DNA of 64,000 nucleotides from Lewinellaceae bacterium (GTDB lineage Bacteria > Bacteroidota > Bacteroidia > Chitinophagales > Saprospiraceae), in contig JACJXW010000005.1 of assembly GCA_020636405.1 (NCBI GenBank), positions 744,001 to 808,000 of the forward strand. Reading direction: 5' to 3'. Shown here one piece after another: positions 8,815-17,037 of this stretch. The position numbers were made by a program, and so were the translations under genes. Position 1 is the stretch's first letter. Each line of letters opens with the position of its first letter. Under the pieces are notes generated by a model, which saw only the letters and a program-made list of their open reading frames with translations, did not search any database and was not told the origin of the DNA.

Positions 8815-9584
8815 ATATGTTATTAACCGGAAAAAATGCGGTGATCACCGGGGGCGCCAAGGGTATCGGCGGCGCCTGCAGCCGGGTCCTCCACCGGGAA
8901 GGCGCCAATGTGGTGATCCTGGATATTGACCCGAAGGGCCGGCAGCTGGCGGAAGAATTGGGCCCAAGAGCCCTTTTCCTTCCCTGTGACGTCTCCCGGG
9001 AAGCCGAGGTCAGGGAAGCCATGGGCAAGGCCATTCAAACCTTCGGCGGCCTGGACGTCCTGATCAACAATGCCGGAATACAGCGCTATTCCACAGTTAC
9101 CGAGACTACCGAGGAAGAATGGGACCTGGTGATGAACGTCAACCTGAAGAGCGCTTTCCTGTGCTCTAAGCACGCTATTCCTTCCATGCAGGCGAGGGGT
9201 AAAGGCATCGTGATCAACATATCCAGCGTGCAGGCATTCATTACCCAGAATAATGTGGCGCCCTATACGACCTCCAAGACGGCCATGCTGGGGCTCACCC
9301 GCAGCATTGCAGTAGATTACGCGCCGCACATACGCAGTGTCGCCATCTGCCCGGGCACAGTGGATACGCCCCTGCTCCGGGATGCCCTGCAACTATCTCC
9401 TGACCCGGAAGCGGTCTTTCAGGAGTGCGTTGATATGCATCTGGCCAAAAGGGTTGGCGCACCGGAAGAAGTGGCTGAGTTGGCTGCCTTTCTGGCCAGC
9501 GACAAGGCAACGTTCATCACCGGCCAGGCGATTCGCATCGACGGCGGGCTGGGGCTGATGGTTGCCGGGAGCAAGCGCGATTGA
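8811..9584 (+). CDS. SDR family NAD(P)-dependent oxidoreductase
   Basis: 257 residues, a classical short-chain dehydrogenase. Visible are the cofactor motif TGGAKGIG (13-20), NNAG (86-89), the catalytic Ser (138/139) and Tyr152-x3-Lys156 in APYTTSKTAM. The C-terminal FITGQAIRIDGGLGLM is typical of the FabG/sugar dehydrogenase group. Asp38 and Asp40 after the second strand (VVILDIDPKG) suggest NAD rather than NADP. Coupling to the lactonase-like gene points to oxidation of a sugar or sugar acid in the same pathway. It is the last gene of the uxuA run; a repeat region follows. Confidence 0.9.
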   Translation: MNMLLTGKNAVITGGAKGIGGACSRVLHREGANVVILDIDPKGRQLAEELGPRALFLPCDVSREAEVREAMGKAIQTFGGLDVLINNAGIQRYSTVTETTEEEWDLVMNVNLKSAFLCSKHAIPSMQARGKGIVINISSVQAFITQNNVAPYTTSKTAMLGLTRSIAVDYAPHIRSVAICPGTVDTPLLRDALQLSPDPEAVFQECVDMHLAKRVGAPEEVAELAAFLASDKATFITGQAIRIDGGLGLMVAGSKRD

Positions 9585-9635
9585 AGGCATACCTAACCCA
9601 AGTTCGATATGTAGGCCCCAAGTTCCTATCGATCC

Positions 9636-9702
9636 GGTATTTCGGTGTTTTGGTATTACGGCCACAAAACCGAAACACCACGAGACCATAAAACCGGGTT
9701 GG
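9636..9702. repeat. Intergenic inverted word repeat
   Basis: The segment reads ggtatttcggtgttttgg, then ccacaaaaccgaaacacca: the second half is nearly the reverse complement of the first, giving a long imperfect stem-loop between two convergent genes. It may serve as a two-way terminator. Words match those at 7885-7956 and 27825-27925. Confidence 0.6.
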
Positions 9703-9751
9703 GGTCTACAGTCCGAGGACCGCCTAAGTTCCCAATCACAACCTGGGGCCA

Positions 9752-10795
9752 TTATCTTTTCCAGGCATATTCCGGGCGGTAGCGTGAAAAGGTGTGGCTT
9801 TCCTTCTTTCCGAACACTTCGATCTCCGCTGTCCAGGTACGGGCCTGCCAGTTGAATGCCTCCCAGTTGACCGAAACGGAAGCGAGGGGGGATGTCGCCG
9901 GATAGAAGAGCGAGATCCTGACCGGGGTGTCGGGTAAGGTTCCAGGAGCCAGCCCTTCTGAATCAGGGTGCTGCTGTTGTGCTTCAAATGCTACCCTGGA
10001 GGATGAAAAGACAGCCGGCTGGCCGTTGGCCGTCACCGTTATCCGCTTGGTGAAGAAAGCGATAGCCTCCTGTTTATCTGCGTTCGAGAGGAGGGAAGGC
10101 TCCTTCCCGTTCAGGGGCAACAGCGTCTCCAGCAGATCAAACGGCAAAACTACTTCCTGCCGGATGCCGGCCTCATCGATGTGAACCGAAACAGTATGGC
10201 TTTCTTGAGCGGCAAACTGTCCAAAGCCCTTATTCCTTGCAAAAAACTCCGGATTGTCCCAGTTGAAACGCACCACCCAGGGCCGTTCCCGGTTCAATTC
10301 GGCGGTCAGGGAACCGGATGCACCCTCCTGGTAGGCGGTCACCATCACCAGTGCAGGAATGGGGGAGAGGCTACCGCCAAATTGCTGACGGACCTGCACT
10401 CCGGCCATGGAGGGCGGCGTTTTGAATTCGAAAAAGTAGAGCAGGCTGTGTTGCATCAGGCTGTCTTTGTGGATACCTTCTGCCGGTATGTCGCCGGCCT
10501 GGAGGCCCAGAAATTTTGAAGTAAGCCGTTGCCCCTGCAGGCCTTCCAGAAAAAAGTACTGGCTGAGGAATTTTGAATGCCGTTCTGCGGCTTGCGATAG
10601 TTGTTCTGCCGGGAAAAAACCATTCTCATCTGGTTCCAGCCCCTGGTACAGGAAAAGGTCTTCGGCAAGGACGTTGAGCTGCAGGCCGATTTTTTCTTTC
10701 GAGGCGTGCAGGGTCGCCCAGCTAATGGAGATGGGATGGGCGGGTAGGAGGATGGCCGGCGCAAAAAGAATTAGGGTGAAAGTAAGGGATCTCAT
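9752..10795 (-). CDS. Exported protein of unknown function
   Basis: 347 residues from the ATG at 10795, preferred over 10861 because it begins a normal signal peptide (MRSLTFTLILFAPAILLPAHP). The mature part is mostly beta with no family I can name with confidence. The start of the mature chain (AHPISISWATLHASKEKIGLQLNVLAEDL) faintly recalls the periplasmic N-terminal part of HupE/UreJ-type proteins, but no membrane segments follow, so this is weak. It lies downstream of the GH53 gene on the same strand, so it may be co-transcribed with the secreted glycosidases. Confidence 0.7.
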   Translation of the reverse strand: MRSLTFTLILFAPAILLPAHPISISWATLHASKEKIGLQLNVLAEDLFLYQGLEPDENGFFPAEQLSQAAERHSKFLSQYFFLEGLQGQRLTSKFLGLQAGDIPAEGIHKDSLMQHSLLYFFEFKTPPSMAGVQVRQQFGGSLSPIPALVMVTAYQEGASGSLTAELNRERPWVVRFNWDNPEFFARNKGFGQFAAQESHTVSVHIDEAGIRQEVVLPFDLLETLLPLNGKEPSLLSNADKQEAIAFFTKRITVTANGQPAVFSSSRVAFEAQQQHPDSEGLAPGTLPDTPVRISLFYPATSPLASVSVNWEAFNWQARTWTAEIEVFGKKESHTFSRYRPEYAWKR

Positions 10796-10860
10796 AGACT
10801 TAGGGTATTTACTGGATAACGGTAATGATAATTTTGCCTTTCGAGCCTTCATGGCTTTCA

Positions 10861-12348
10861 TTATTTCATGAAGGTGATCTTCTTAACCCCGGATCTATGT
10901 CCTGTTGCCTCCGCATACACCAAATAAAGTCCGGCGGGAAGCCCGGCCAACTGAAAGGTATGTTCCGGGCCGGAAAAAATGCCTGACGATAGTATCCTTC
11001 CGGTCGGGCTACTTACGAAATAACGGCCCGTTTCCGAAAGTTGGCCGGGTTGCTTCAGTGTTATGGTATTAGAACGGCCATCCCATAGAATTTGGATCTG
11101 ATCCTCCATTGGCGTTGCTTCGCGGGTGGAGACGGGGCCGTAATCGTGTTCCATCCACTCGATCCCTCCGGGGAGCAGCAGGTTATTTCCGAAGTCAAAA
11201 AAAGCAGCATTTTCATAGTTCGAACCCTGGCCCCATTCCGTTCGGCAAGGGCTGGAGACCCAGGCTGGTTCCCAGTACACCACTCCGGCGCCACCGGCCT
11301 GTATGACGGCGGTAGTAAGATCGATCAGCCATTCCCGCTGGTTTTCCGGGCTGGCGGGAGAATAATCCGGATGGGTAGAGTTGAAGAGGTTATTGGCATT
11401 GTCGTTCCAGCCGGTAGTCCAGATGTAGCCGGTTTCTACGATCATTACGCCCTTATCTGGGTATTGGGCTTTGAGGGATTCAATGATATTTCGGGTATCT
11501 TCGATATCCGTCGGCATGTGCCAGGGCCAGTAATAGGAAAGGCCAATACAATCGAATCCGGTAACCCCGTTTGTTACAAAACCATTGACATGCCAATCGG
11601 CCTGGCTTGGGCCGGCTATGTGGATAACGGTCCTGATCTCCTGGCCATAAAGTTGTTCTACGGCATCCACAGCCTGTAAAGCTGAATTGAAGAGGGCAGC
11701 ATTGCGTGCCCAGTTCAGGGTCCAGGTTTGGTTGTCTGCCGGGGAGAGTAAAATGCCTTTATTGGTCTCATTACCGATCTGAACCCATTCGGGCAGCAGG
11801 CCCTCGCCATGAAGGTGGGATAGCGTGTTGAAAATGTAGTTGTACAAAGAATCCTTCAGGACATCGGTATCGTCCACTACCGGCAACCAGGCCTGAGGCG
11901 CCAGCTGGTTGCCGGGGTCCGCCCACCGGTCTGAAAGGTGAAAATCGAGTAGAACTTCCATTCCATGGGCCTTCGCTCGGCCAATGGCCTTTTTTACGTC
12001 ATCCAGGTCTCCATAGCGGTTCCCTTCATTCAGTTCGTCGTACCAGCTGGGGGTGTGCCAGAGCCGGAGCCGAACCAGATTACATCCATGCTGCTGGAAA
12101 ATGGCATAAGGGTCTTCAGATACCTGATCTTCATAGTAGGTAACGCCGCAGTCTTCCATTTCATTGACGTAGGAGAGGTCGGCCCCGAAGTAGAAAGGCT
12201 GGGCATAGAATGGGGTAGCTAAGAAGAGAATCGCTCCGAACAGGAACAGAATGGCCACTCGTGTGGAAATACCTGCCCGCTCTTTAAAGGGATGAGGATC
12301 GGGTGTGGAGATAGCTGTCATGGCTTCTGTATTATTAGGGTTTATCAC
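10861..12348 (-). CDS. GH53 endo-beta-1,4-galactanase with T9SS-like C-terminus
   Basis: 495 residues. After a signal segment (VAILFLFGAILFLATPFYAQ, ending about residue 50) the GH53 barrel starts at FYFGADLSYVNEMEDCG. Family features are HGCNLVRLRLWHTP, the acid/base Glu194 in VQIGNETNKG and the nucleophile Glu305 in VMIVETGYIW. GH53 enzymes cut beta-1,4-galactan side chains of pectin (rhamnogalacturonan I). The last 80 residues (SETGRYFVSSPTGRIL...GLPAGLYLVYAEATG...KKITFMK) resemble a type A T9SS sorting domain, so the enzyme is probably surface-displayed or secreted. Its start overlaps the end of the GH38 gene by 14 bases, so the two form an operon. Confidence 0.9.
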   Translation of the reverse strand: MINPNNTEAMTAISTPDPHPFKERAGISTRVAILFLFGAILFLATPFYAQPFYFGADLSYVNEMEDCGVTYYEDQVSEDPYAIFQQHGCNLVRLRLWHTPSWYDELNEGNRYGDLDDVKKAIGRAKAHGMEVLLDFHLSDRWADPGNQLAPQAWLPVVDDTDVLKDSLYNYIFNTLSHLHGEGLLPEWVQIGNETNKGILLSPADNQTWTLNWARNAALFNSALQAVDAVEQLYGQEIRTVIHIAGPSQADWHVNGFVTNGVTGFDCIGLSYYWPWHMPTDIEDTRNIIESLKAQYPDKGVMIVETGYIWTTGWNDNANNLFNSTHPDYSPASPENQREWLIDLTTAVIQAGGAGVVYWEPAWVSSPCRTEWGQGSNYENAAFFDFGNNLLLPGGIEWMEHDYGPVSTREATPMEDQIQILWDGRSNTITLKQPGQLSETGRYFVSSPTGRILSSGIFSGPEHTFQLAGLPAGLYLVYAEATGHRSGVKKITFMK

Positions 12349-15300
12349 TTTCTGTTACCCTCACCGTCAGGATCTCCCATCCCCCCATTTTGATCTCCGG
12401 GCCCAAGCGTTCCATTATGGCCTCTTTGGGGTTGCTCCTGTACATCGGCCTTGTTTTTTTATCCCCCCAGTTCAGCCTGACGTCGGCTTCTTCTTCTGTG
12501 GTATTAAACAAGCGGATAACCAGGCCGTTGCCGTCTCGGGCGGGTTTGAGTGAAGAAACGATGACCGGGGAGCTTCCGTTCAGGGTGAATAAGGAAGGGA
12601 TGTTTTCCTGCCCCTCCTGTACCGGAATGGGAATAAGCGGCTGGCTTTGTTCGATTCCGAATTTCTTGGCCGCGCTGCTGTCGAACCCCTGGTGCGGGCG
12701 GAGTACATACCGGAAGGTGGCGGGCCCTTCCTGGTAGCCCTTGTAATTGACGAACCAGGCGTTGTTCATCACCCAGGAGAACAAGAGGGTGGAAGGCCGG
12801 TAGGATTCAAACCAGGGCCGGGCCTTCATGTCGCTCATCCAGTTTTGGCCATGCATGCCGCCGATCTCCACCAGGGGGGCATCGGGGTTGGCCCAGGTGA
12901 TGCCGCCTTCTGTGTTGGAGAAATCCACCCATCGTTGGGGGCAGAAGAAGTTTTTATTGGCGCCTTTTAGTTGGTCCAGCCCGGGGCGCATTACCGCCCA
13001 GGCCAGGTCGATGCGGGCCTGTCCTTCAGGGATGTTGAAAGGAAAGGAAAAGCGGGCGTTCTCATCTTCGAGCACCTTTATTTTGTCGACGGTATTCGTT
13101 ATGCGAATATGCTCCTGGCCGGCCACCAACTCGACCTCCCGCTGCAGGCCATGTGCCCCGGGCGCCTCGGATTCGATGAGCAGAGAAGCCACCAGCGGCC
13201 CGTTCTCCTTGACGCGTATTTTCGGGGCGCTGCTCTTCTGCGGATTGGCGGCATTAAGGCCGGTGTACCAGTATTCGTTGAATCCGTAGGTGTTTTTACT
13301 ATCAACCAGGTTTTTCCCGTTATAAACGATACTGGCGAGCCCACCGGAGGTTTCGTCAATACTGGCAGTAAGGTATTCATTCGACAGCTGATGGCCCTTT
13401 AATTTTACACCCTTCTTCGTCTTTTTGGGCGCCCCTTCTTTGAGCCTGTAGCACAGGGCGCCGAAGGGCGGTACATCCTTCGCTATGAAGGCCAGGCGCC
13501 CGTCTGATAACACCTGGCTGGGCACTTCTTTTCCATCTGCCCCTACTATGTATCGGCCGCGGACTTTCCATTCGGCAGGTAGTTTGACCAGCTCCGTTCT
13601 TGGCCAGGAAGTGGTGTTGAAGGCCATAAAAGCATCAACAGGGCGGGCCGTGATGCCCAGGGAGGCTGTGGCTGCCTCGGCTGTCAGGGCCTGGGCCTGA
13701 CGGCTGGCATTCATAGCAAAACCTTGTTTGACCTCCCACTGGCTGCGCGCCAGCTCGCCGTCCGGGTCTGTTTTGCTGGTGATGGAACCCCAGGTGTGTT
13801 CCGAAAAAAGGACGACATTCGTCCAGGCCTCATCGAAGGCAGCGGTGGGGTATTTTTCGGGGTCGAGCATGGCCCAGAGCGCCTCCGCCTGTACCAGTTG
13901 TTCGGCCGCGTTGCGGTTGGCGGCAGTTTCCACAGCCGAGGAGGCGGCGCCGTCTTCCCAGTAGGGCGTGAAGTCACCGCGGAAGGACGGCAATTCATCG
14001 CCGTAGCGCTGTTCAAACTCCTTAAACATTTCAATGGTGGTGGCTATCCGCAATTGGGGGAAAGCGTATTGCTCATTCCATTCGCGGACGAAGTCGGGCA
14101 TGTCCGTATCCGGCCCGCCATTATCGGCCAGGGTATAGCGGAGCTGTACGAGGTCAAAAGGATATCCTTCCTCATCCAGCTCGTCCAGGAACTTCAGGAT
14201 GGGAGTGCCACCCGATTTGCGCAACTTGCCGAGCAACCAGTCGTGAAACCAGGAATAGCCGTGGCGGGTCATCCAGAAGAGCACTTTTTCCTTGCCGGAA
14301 GGAGATTCCCAGTAGAAAGGAATGTCTCCCCACGCCTCAAAGGTGAAGCCGACCTGATAACCACCATGGGCCAGGTGAGGCATGTGGTTGGGGCCGATGG
14401 AAAAATACCGGACGCCGTTCTGCGCCAGGGCAGGCACGATGCCCCAGGCGTACCCCGGCACATCGGTGATCATGGCGGATTCGATGGGGATGTTCTGCTG
14501 TGCCGCCAATCTATTGGCAAAGCCAACGGAATGCATCAACTCTTCCGGGCGTTGCAGGCCGGTAAGTTCACTGCCGTAGAGGGCGTCCAGTCCGATCCAG
14601 CCTTTCCGGACTGCTTCCAGGAAAGCTTCCCGCTTCTCGGGAGTGGCGTTCCTCAGATAGCCCTCTACTGCCCAGAGCACCTCCACATTCCACTTGTAGC
14701 GGGCGCCTTCCGGATAATCGGCAGTTTTGCGGGCCAGCTCAATGCCCTGCTCGAAGTTGCGCCACTGCATTTGTTCTACCTCCGCCTGTTTATGAGTAAA
14801 ACCGATATCGACGTGAGAATGGGGCAGCAGGAAGACCTCGAAATGCCGCACAGGTTTAAGCCGAATGTCATGGGTGGTGGTGGTTTCCGGCAGCCTGATC
14901 TCTACCGCTGCACCGGCCGGGGTTTCTACCTGATCCACAAGAAAAGTAAGTTTGTTCGTGCCGGGATGGAAAGTGGATGTCATTTGCTGCTTTCCATCCA
15001 TTAGGATGGCGGCGGTAGCCGGAGGGCCCAGGTGAACGTATTCGATGTTTACCGGCTGGCGTAGTGCTTCTCCGTCCCGGACGAGGGCAGGCATGGCGTA
15101 AGCGGTGGATGATGCCTGCACCCGGTTTTGAAAGGCCAGGTACCAGCCCTGCCCGCTGTTTTCCTGGGCAGTGATTCTGATCTTTAAGGGTTCGCCGCCG
15201 GCAAACCTGGCCCGGGGTACGGTCAGGAACATGTAACCGAACAGGTCGCCTTTTTCGGGGTCAATAAAGGAGGTGACGAAAGCGAGTTCGGCGCCTTGCT

Positions 15301-15715
15301 CTCCTTTGGAGATCCAGTGCCTCCCGGTTGTATCGGGCGCCGTTTCAAAATCAAATAAAAGTATGCCGTTCACTTCCAACGAAAAGGACATAGGGCGGTT
15401 TCCTGTCGTTTTGGCAAGGCCGGCTTCCCAGAGAAAAGTGTGCCGTTCTCCGGTTCCTGCCGGCATGGGATCCGTTTCGAATTCGATCCCCTTTTCCTTG
15501 CCCGGCGCCTGCAGGAATAAGGCAATAGCGCCGTCCTTCAGGTTGGGTAAAAAATCGAGGCGTTCCCCGGCGAGAGGAGTGGCAAAACCCTGGGTGAACT
15601 TCCCGGAGCGAACCGGCCACAGATCGGCCAGAGGCTGCATAGGCTGGCCCGTTACGGGCAGGGTTGACAGAACAAATAAAACAGCAAAGGTCAATCGGAT
15701 AGGGCGGAGGGACAT
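12335..15715 (-). CDS. GH38 family alpha-mannosidase-like protein
   Basis: 1126 residues with an N-terminal signal peptide (MSLRPIRLTFAVLFVLSTLPVTGQ). An N-terminal beta domain of about 290 residues precedes the GH38 catalytic domain, which opens with LLPHSHVDIGFTHKQ (His299, His301, Asp303 as zinc ligands). YKWNVEVLWAVEGYL and SAMITDVPGYAWGIVPALAQNGVRYFSIGPN follow, and the long C-terminal part has the beta-domain pattern of mannosidases. GH38 enzymes release alpha-mannose with retention; the extra N-terminal domain and the variant sequence leave the real substrate open. It is translationally coupled to the GH53 gene downstream. Confidence 0.87.
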   Translation of the reverse strand: MSLRPIRLTFAVLFVLSTLPVTGQPMQPLADLWPVRSGKFTQGFATPLAGERLDFLPNLKDGAIALFLQAPGKEKGIEFETDPMPAGTGERHTFLWEAGLAKTTGNRPMSFSLEVNGILLFDFETAPDTTGRHWISKGEQGAELAFVTSFIDPEKGDLFGYMFLTVPRARFAGGEPLKIRITAQENSGQGWYLAFQNRVQASSTAYAMPALVRDGEALRQPVNIEYVHLGPPATAAILMDGKQQMTSTFHPGTNKLTFLVDQVETPAGAAVEIRLPETTTTHDIRLKPVRHFEVFLLPHSHVDIGFTHKQAEVEQMQWRNFEQGIELARKTADYPEGARYKWNVEVLWAVEGYLRNATPEKREAFLEAVRKGWIGLDALYGSELTGLQRPEELMHSVGFANRLAAQQNIPIESAMITDVPGYAWGIVPALAQNGVRYFSIGPNHMPHLAHGGYQVGFTFEAWGDIPFYWESPSGKEKVLFWMTRHGYSWFHDWLLGKLRKSGGTPILKFLDELDEEGYPFDLVQLRYTLADNGGPDTDMPDFVREWNEQYAFPQLRIATTIEMFKEFEQRYGDELPSFRGDFTPYWEDGAASSAVETAANRNAAEQLVQAEALWAMLDPEKYPTAAFDEAWTNVVLFSEHTWGSITSKTDPDGELARSQWEVKQGFAMNASRQAQALTAEAATASLGITARPVDAFMAFNTTSWPRTELVKLPAEWKVRGRYIVGADGKEVPSQVLSDGRLAFIAKDVPPFGALCYRLKEGAPKKTKKGVKLKGHQLSNEYLTASIDETSGGLASIVYNGKNLVDSKNTYGFNEYWYTGLNAANPQKSSAPKIRVKENGPLVASLLIESEAPGAHGLQREVELVAGQEHIRITNTVDKIKVLEDENARFSFPFNIPEGQARIDLAWAVMRPGLDQLKGANKNFFCPQRWVDFSNTEGGITWANPDAPLVEIGGMHGQNWMSDMKARPWFESYRPSTLLFSWVMNNAWFVNYKGYQEGPATFRYVLRPHQGFDSSAAKKFGIEQSQPLIPIPVQEGQENIPSLFTLNGSSPVIVSSLKPARDGNGLVIRLFNTTEEEADVRLNWGDKKTRPMYRSNPKEAIMERLGPEIKMGGWEILTVRVTESDKP

Positions 15716-15758
15716 AGCAAATTATTGATTATATGAGGAGAAAGCGCCCGCCGGCGGG

Positions 15759-16976
15759 TCACAATTTCAAACGTATAAAACGGGGCCGGCAGAACTGGGC
15801 ATCATTAAGGATATCCACAAAGAAGTCAAAGGAATTGACATTATAGCTGACCAGCAACTCTCCCGGAGCGGATAAATGAGGGTAGGCCTTGGCGTTGTAT
15901 ACGAAGTAATCGAGGTCTTCGTTGACCTCGGGGCAACTCCAGGCCTCTTTGATCGGGAAAAAGGGGCCAACCGGGCTTTTCGCCACCTGAACGGCCACTT
16001 CCGGCATCATACCATAGCGCTGGTGGGCCAGGATGTACCTCCCATCGGGCAGAGGGCTGAGGCTGAGTTCGTGGGAAACGCTGTTCGTGACAGGCTTTAC
16101 CTGCTTTTCATCTGCCACCCATCCTTCGCCATTCCAGAATTCCCAGCTTTCGAACTCTTCGAAGGAAGCAGGCAGGGTACGGGCTACATACAGGCTCAGT
16201 CCCAGGCCTGCAACGCCGTAGGCGTAAATGTAACCATCGGGGTCTGGCGCGCCGGCAGAGGCAGTATTTACAAAGATCCCACTGCCGAAAGTTAACTTTG
16301 CCGAGCCGTCCGGAAGGGAGACAAAGAGAGGGGTATCCATTTGGCGCTGCTCCCGGAAGGGCGGTTCGCTGCCCGGAGGGATAGCAATGATGGAAACGCC
16401 CGTCTGTTCAAATTCAAAAAATGAACCGGTGGGGACATCCTGCACGCGGTAGGCGAAAATGTACAGGGTGCTGTCGGCATCGGTATTTACAAAGCCGTCG
16501 CCCAGCCAGTAATATTCGCCGGGCCGGGTGTTGGGCGTCTGAGGTACAAAGAGCGACGTGGGGGCGCCCTCTTCGTCCGTGGGCCAGTAGAATTGAAAAC
16601 TTTCCTCCTTCGGATGCGGCCCTTCCAGCAATGCCACCAGGTTGTGGATCATCTTGAAATCGCCTTTTTTGACTTTGCCGTCCTTCGTCTTACCGATCAC
16701 GGAATCGCTGAAAATGAAGAGGGTTTTGGTTTGCGGGCCGGCGGGCACGTACTCCTTTCCATCCAGGGGAATGCCAAAGATGCCGTCACCGCCAAACCAA
16801 CCGGATTGACGGAAGAAAAGCTCATTCCAATCTGCGGCGTAGGTGGACATGGAATTAGCCCTCGATTGATTATCTTGGGGGGTGGATTGAAGGACTCCCG
16901 GCTGGGTGCAGCCGAGCGGCAGCAAGAACAGAAAAAGGAAAGTGGTTATGCCCCGAAAAAGTTGGTGAATGTCCAT
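15759..16976 (-). CDS. Lipoprotein with DUF4185/DUF5005-like domain (paralog 3)
   Basis: 405 residues; signal peptide with lipobox (FLFLFLLPLGC, Cys about 23). It shares blocks with the paralog at 3039-4226: ELFFRQSGWFGGDGIFGIPL, FIFSDSVIG, YYWLGDGFVN, YIYAYGVAG, HELSLSPLPDGRYILAHQ, LVSYNVNSFDFF. It ends 43 bases upstream of the GH38 gene and is likely the first gene of the GH38-GH53 operon. Three copies in 14 kb, all with lipobox and all beside secreted glycosidases, suggest a surface role in capture or cleavage of a related glycan; the activity is unknown. Confidence 0.85.
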   Translation of the reverse strand: MDIHQLFRGITTFLFLFLLPLGCTQPGVLQSTPQDNQSRANSMSTYAADWNELFFRQSGWFGGDGIFGIPLDGKEYVPAGPQTKTLFIFSDSVIGKTKDGKVKKGDFKMIHNLVALLEGPHPKEESFQFYWPTDEEGAPTSLFVPQTPNTRPGEYYWLGDGFVNTDADSTLYIFAYRVQDVPTGSFFEFEQTGVSIIAIPPGSEPPFREQRQMDTPLFVSLPDGSAKLTFGSGIFVNTASAGAPDPDGYIYAYGVAGLGLSLYVARTLPASFEEFESWEFWNGEGWVADEKQVKPVTNSVSHELSLSPLPDGRYILAHQRYGMMPEVAVQVAKSPVGPFFPIKEAWSCPEVNEDLDYFVYNAKAYPHLSAPGELLVSYNVNSFDFFVDILNDAQFCRPRFIRLKL

Positions 16977-17037
16977 AGTGCGTCGGTATTATTGATGGTG
17001 TTGCGGCCTTTCAGCTAAAATAATAAAAGCTTTCATT

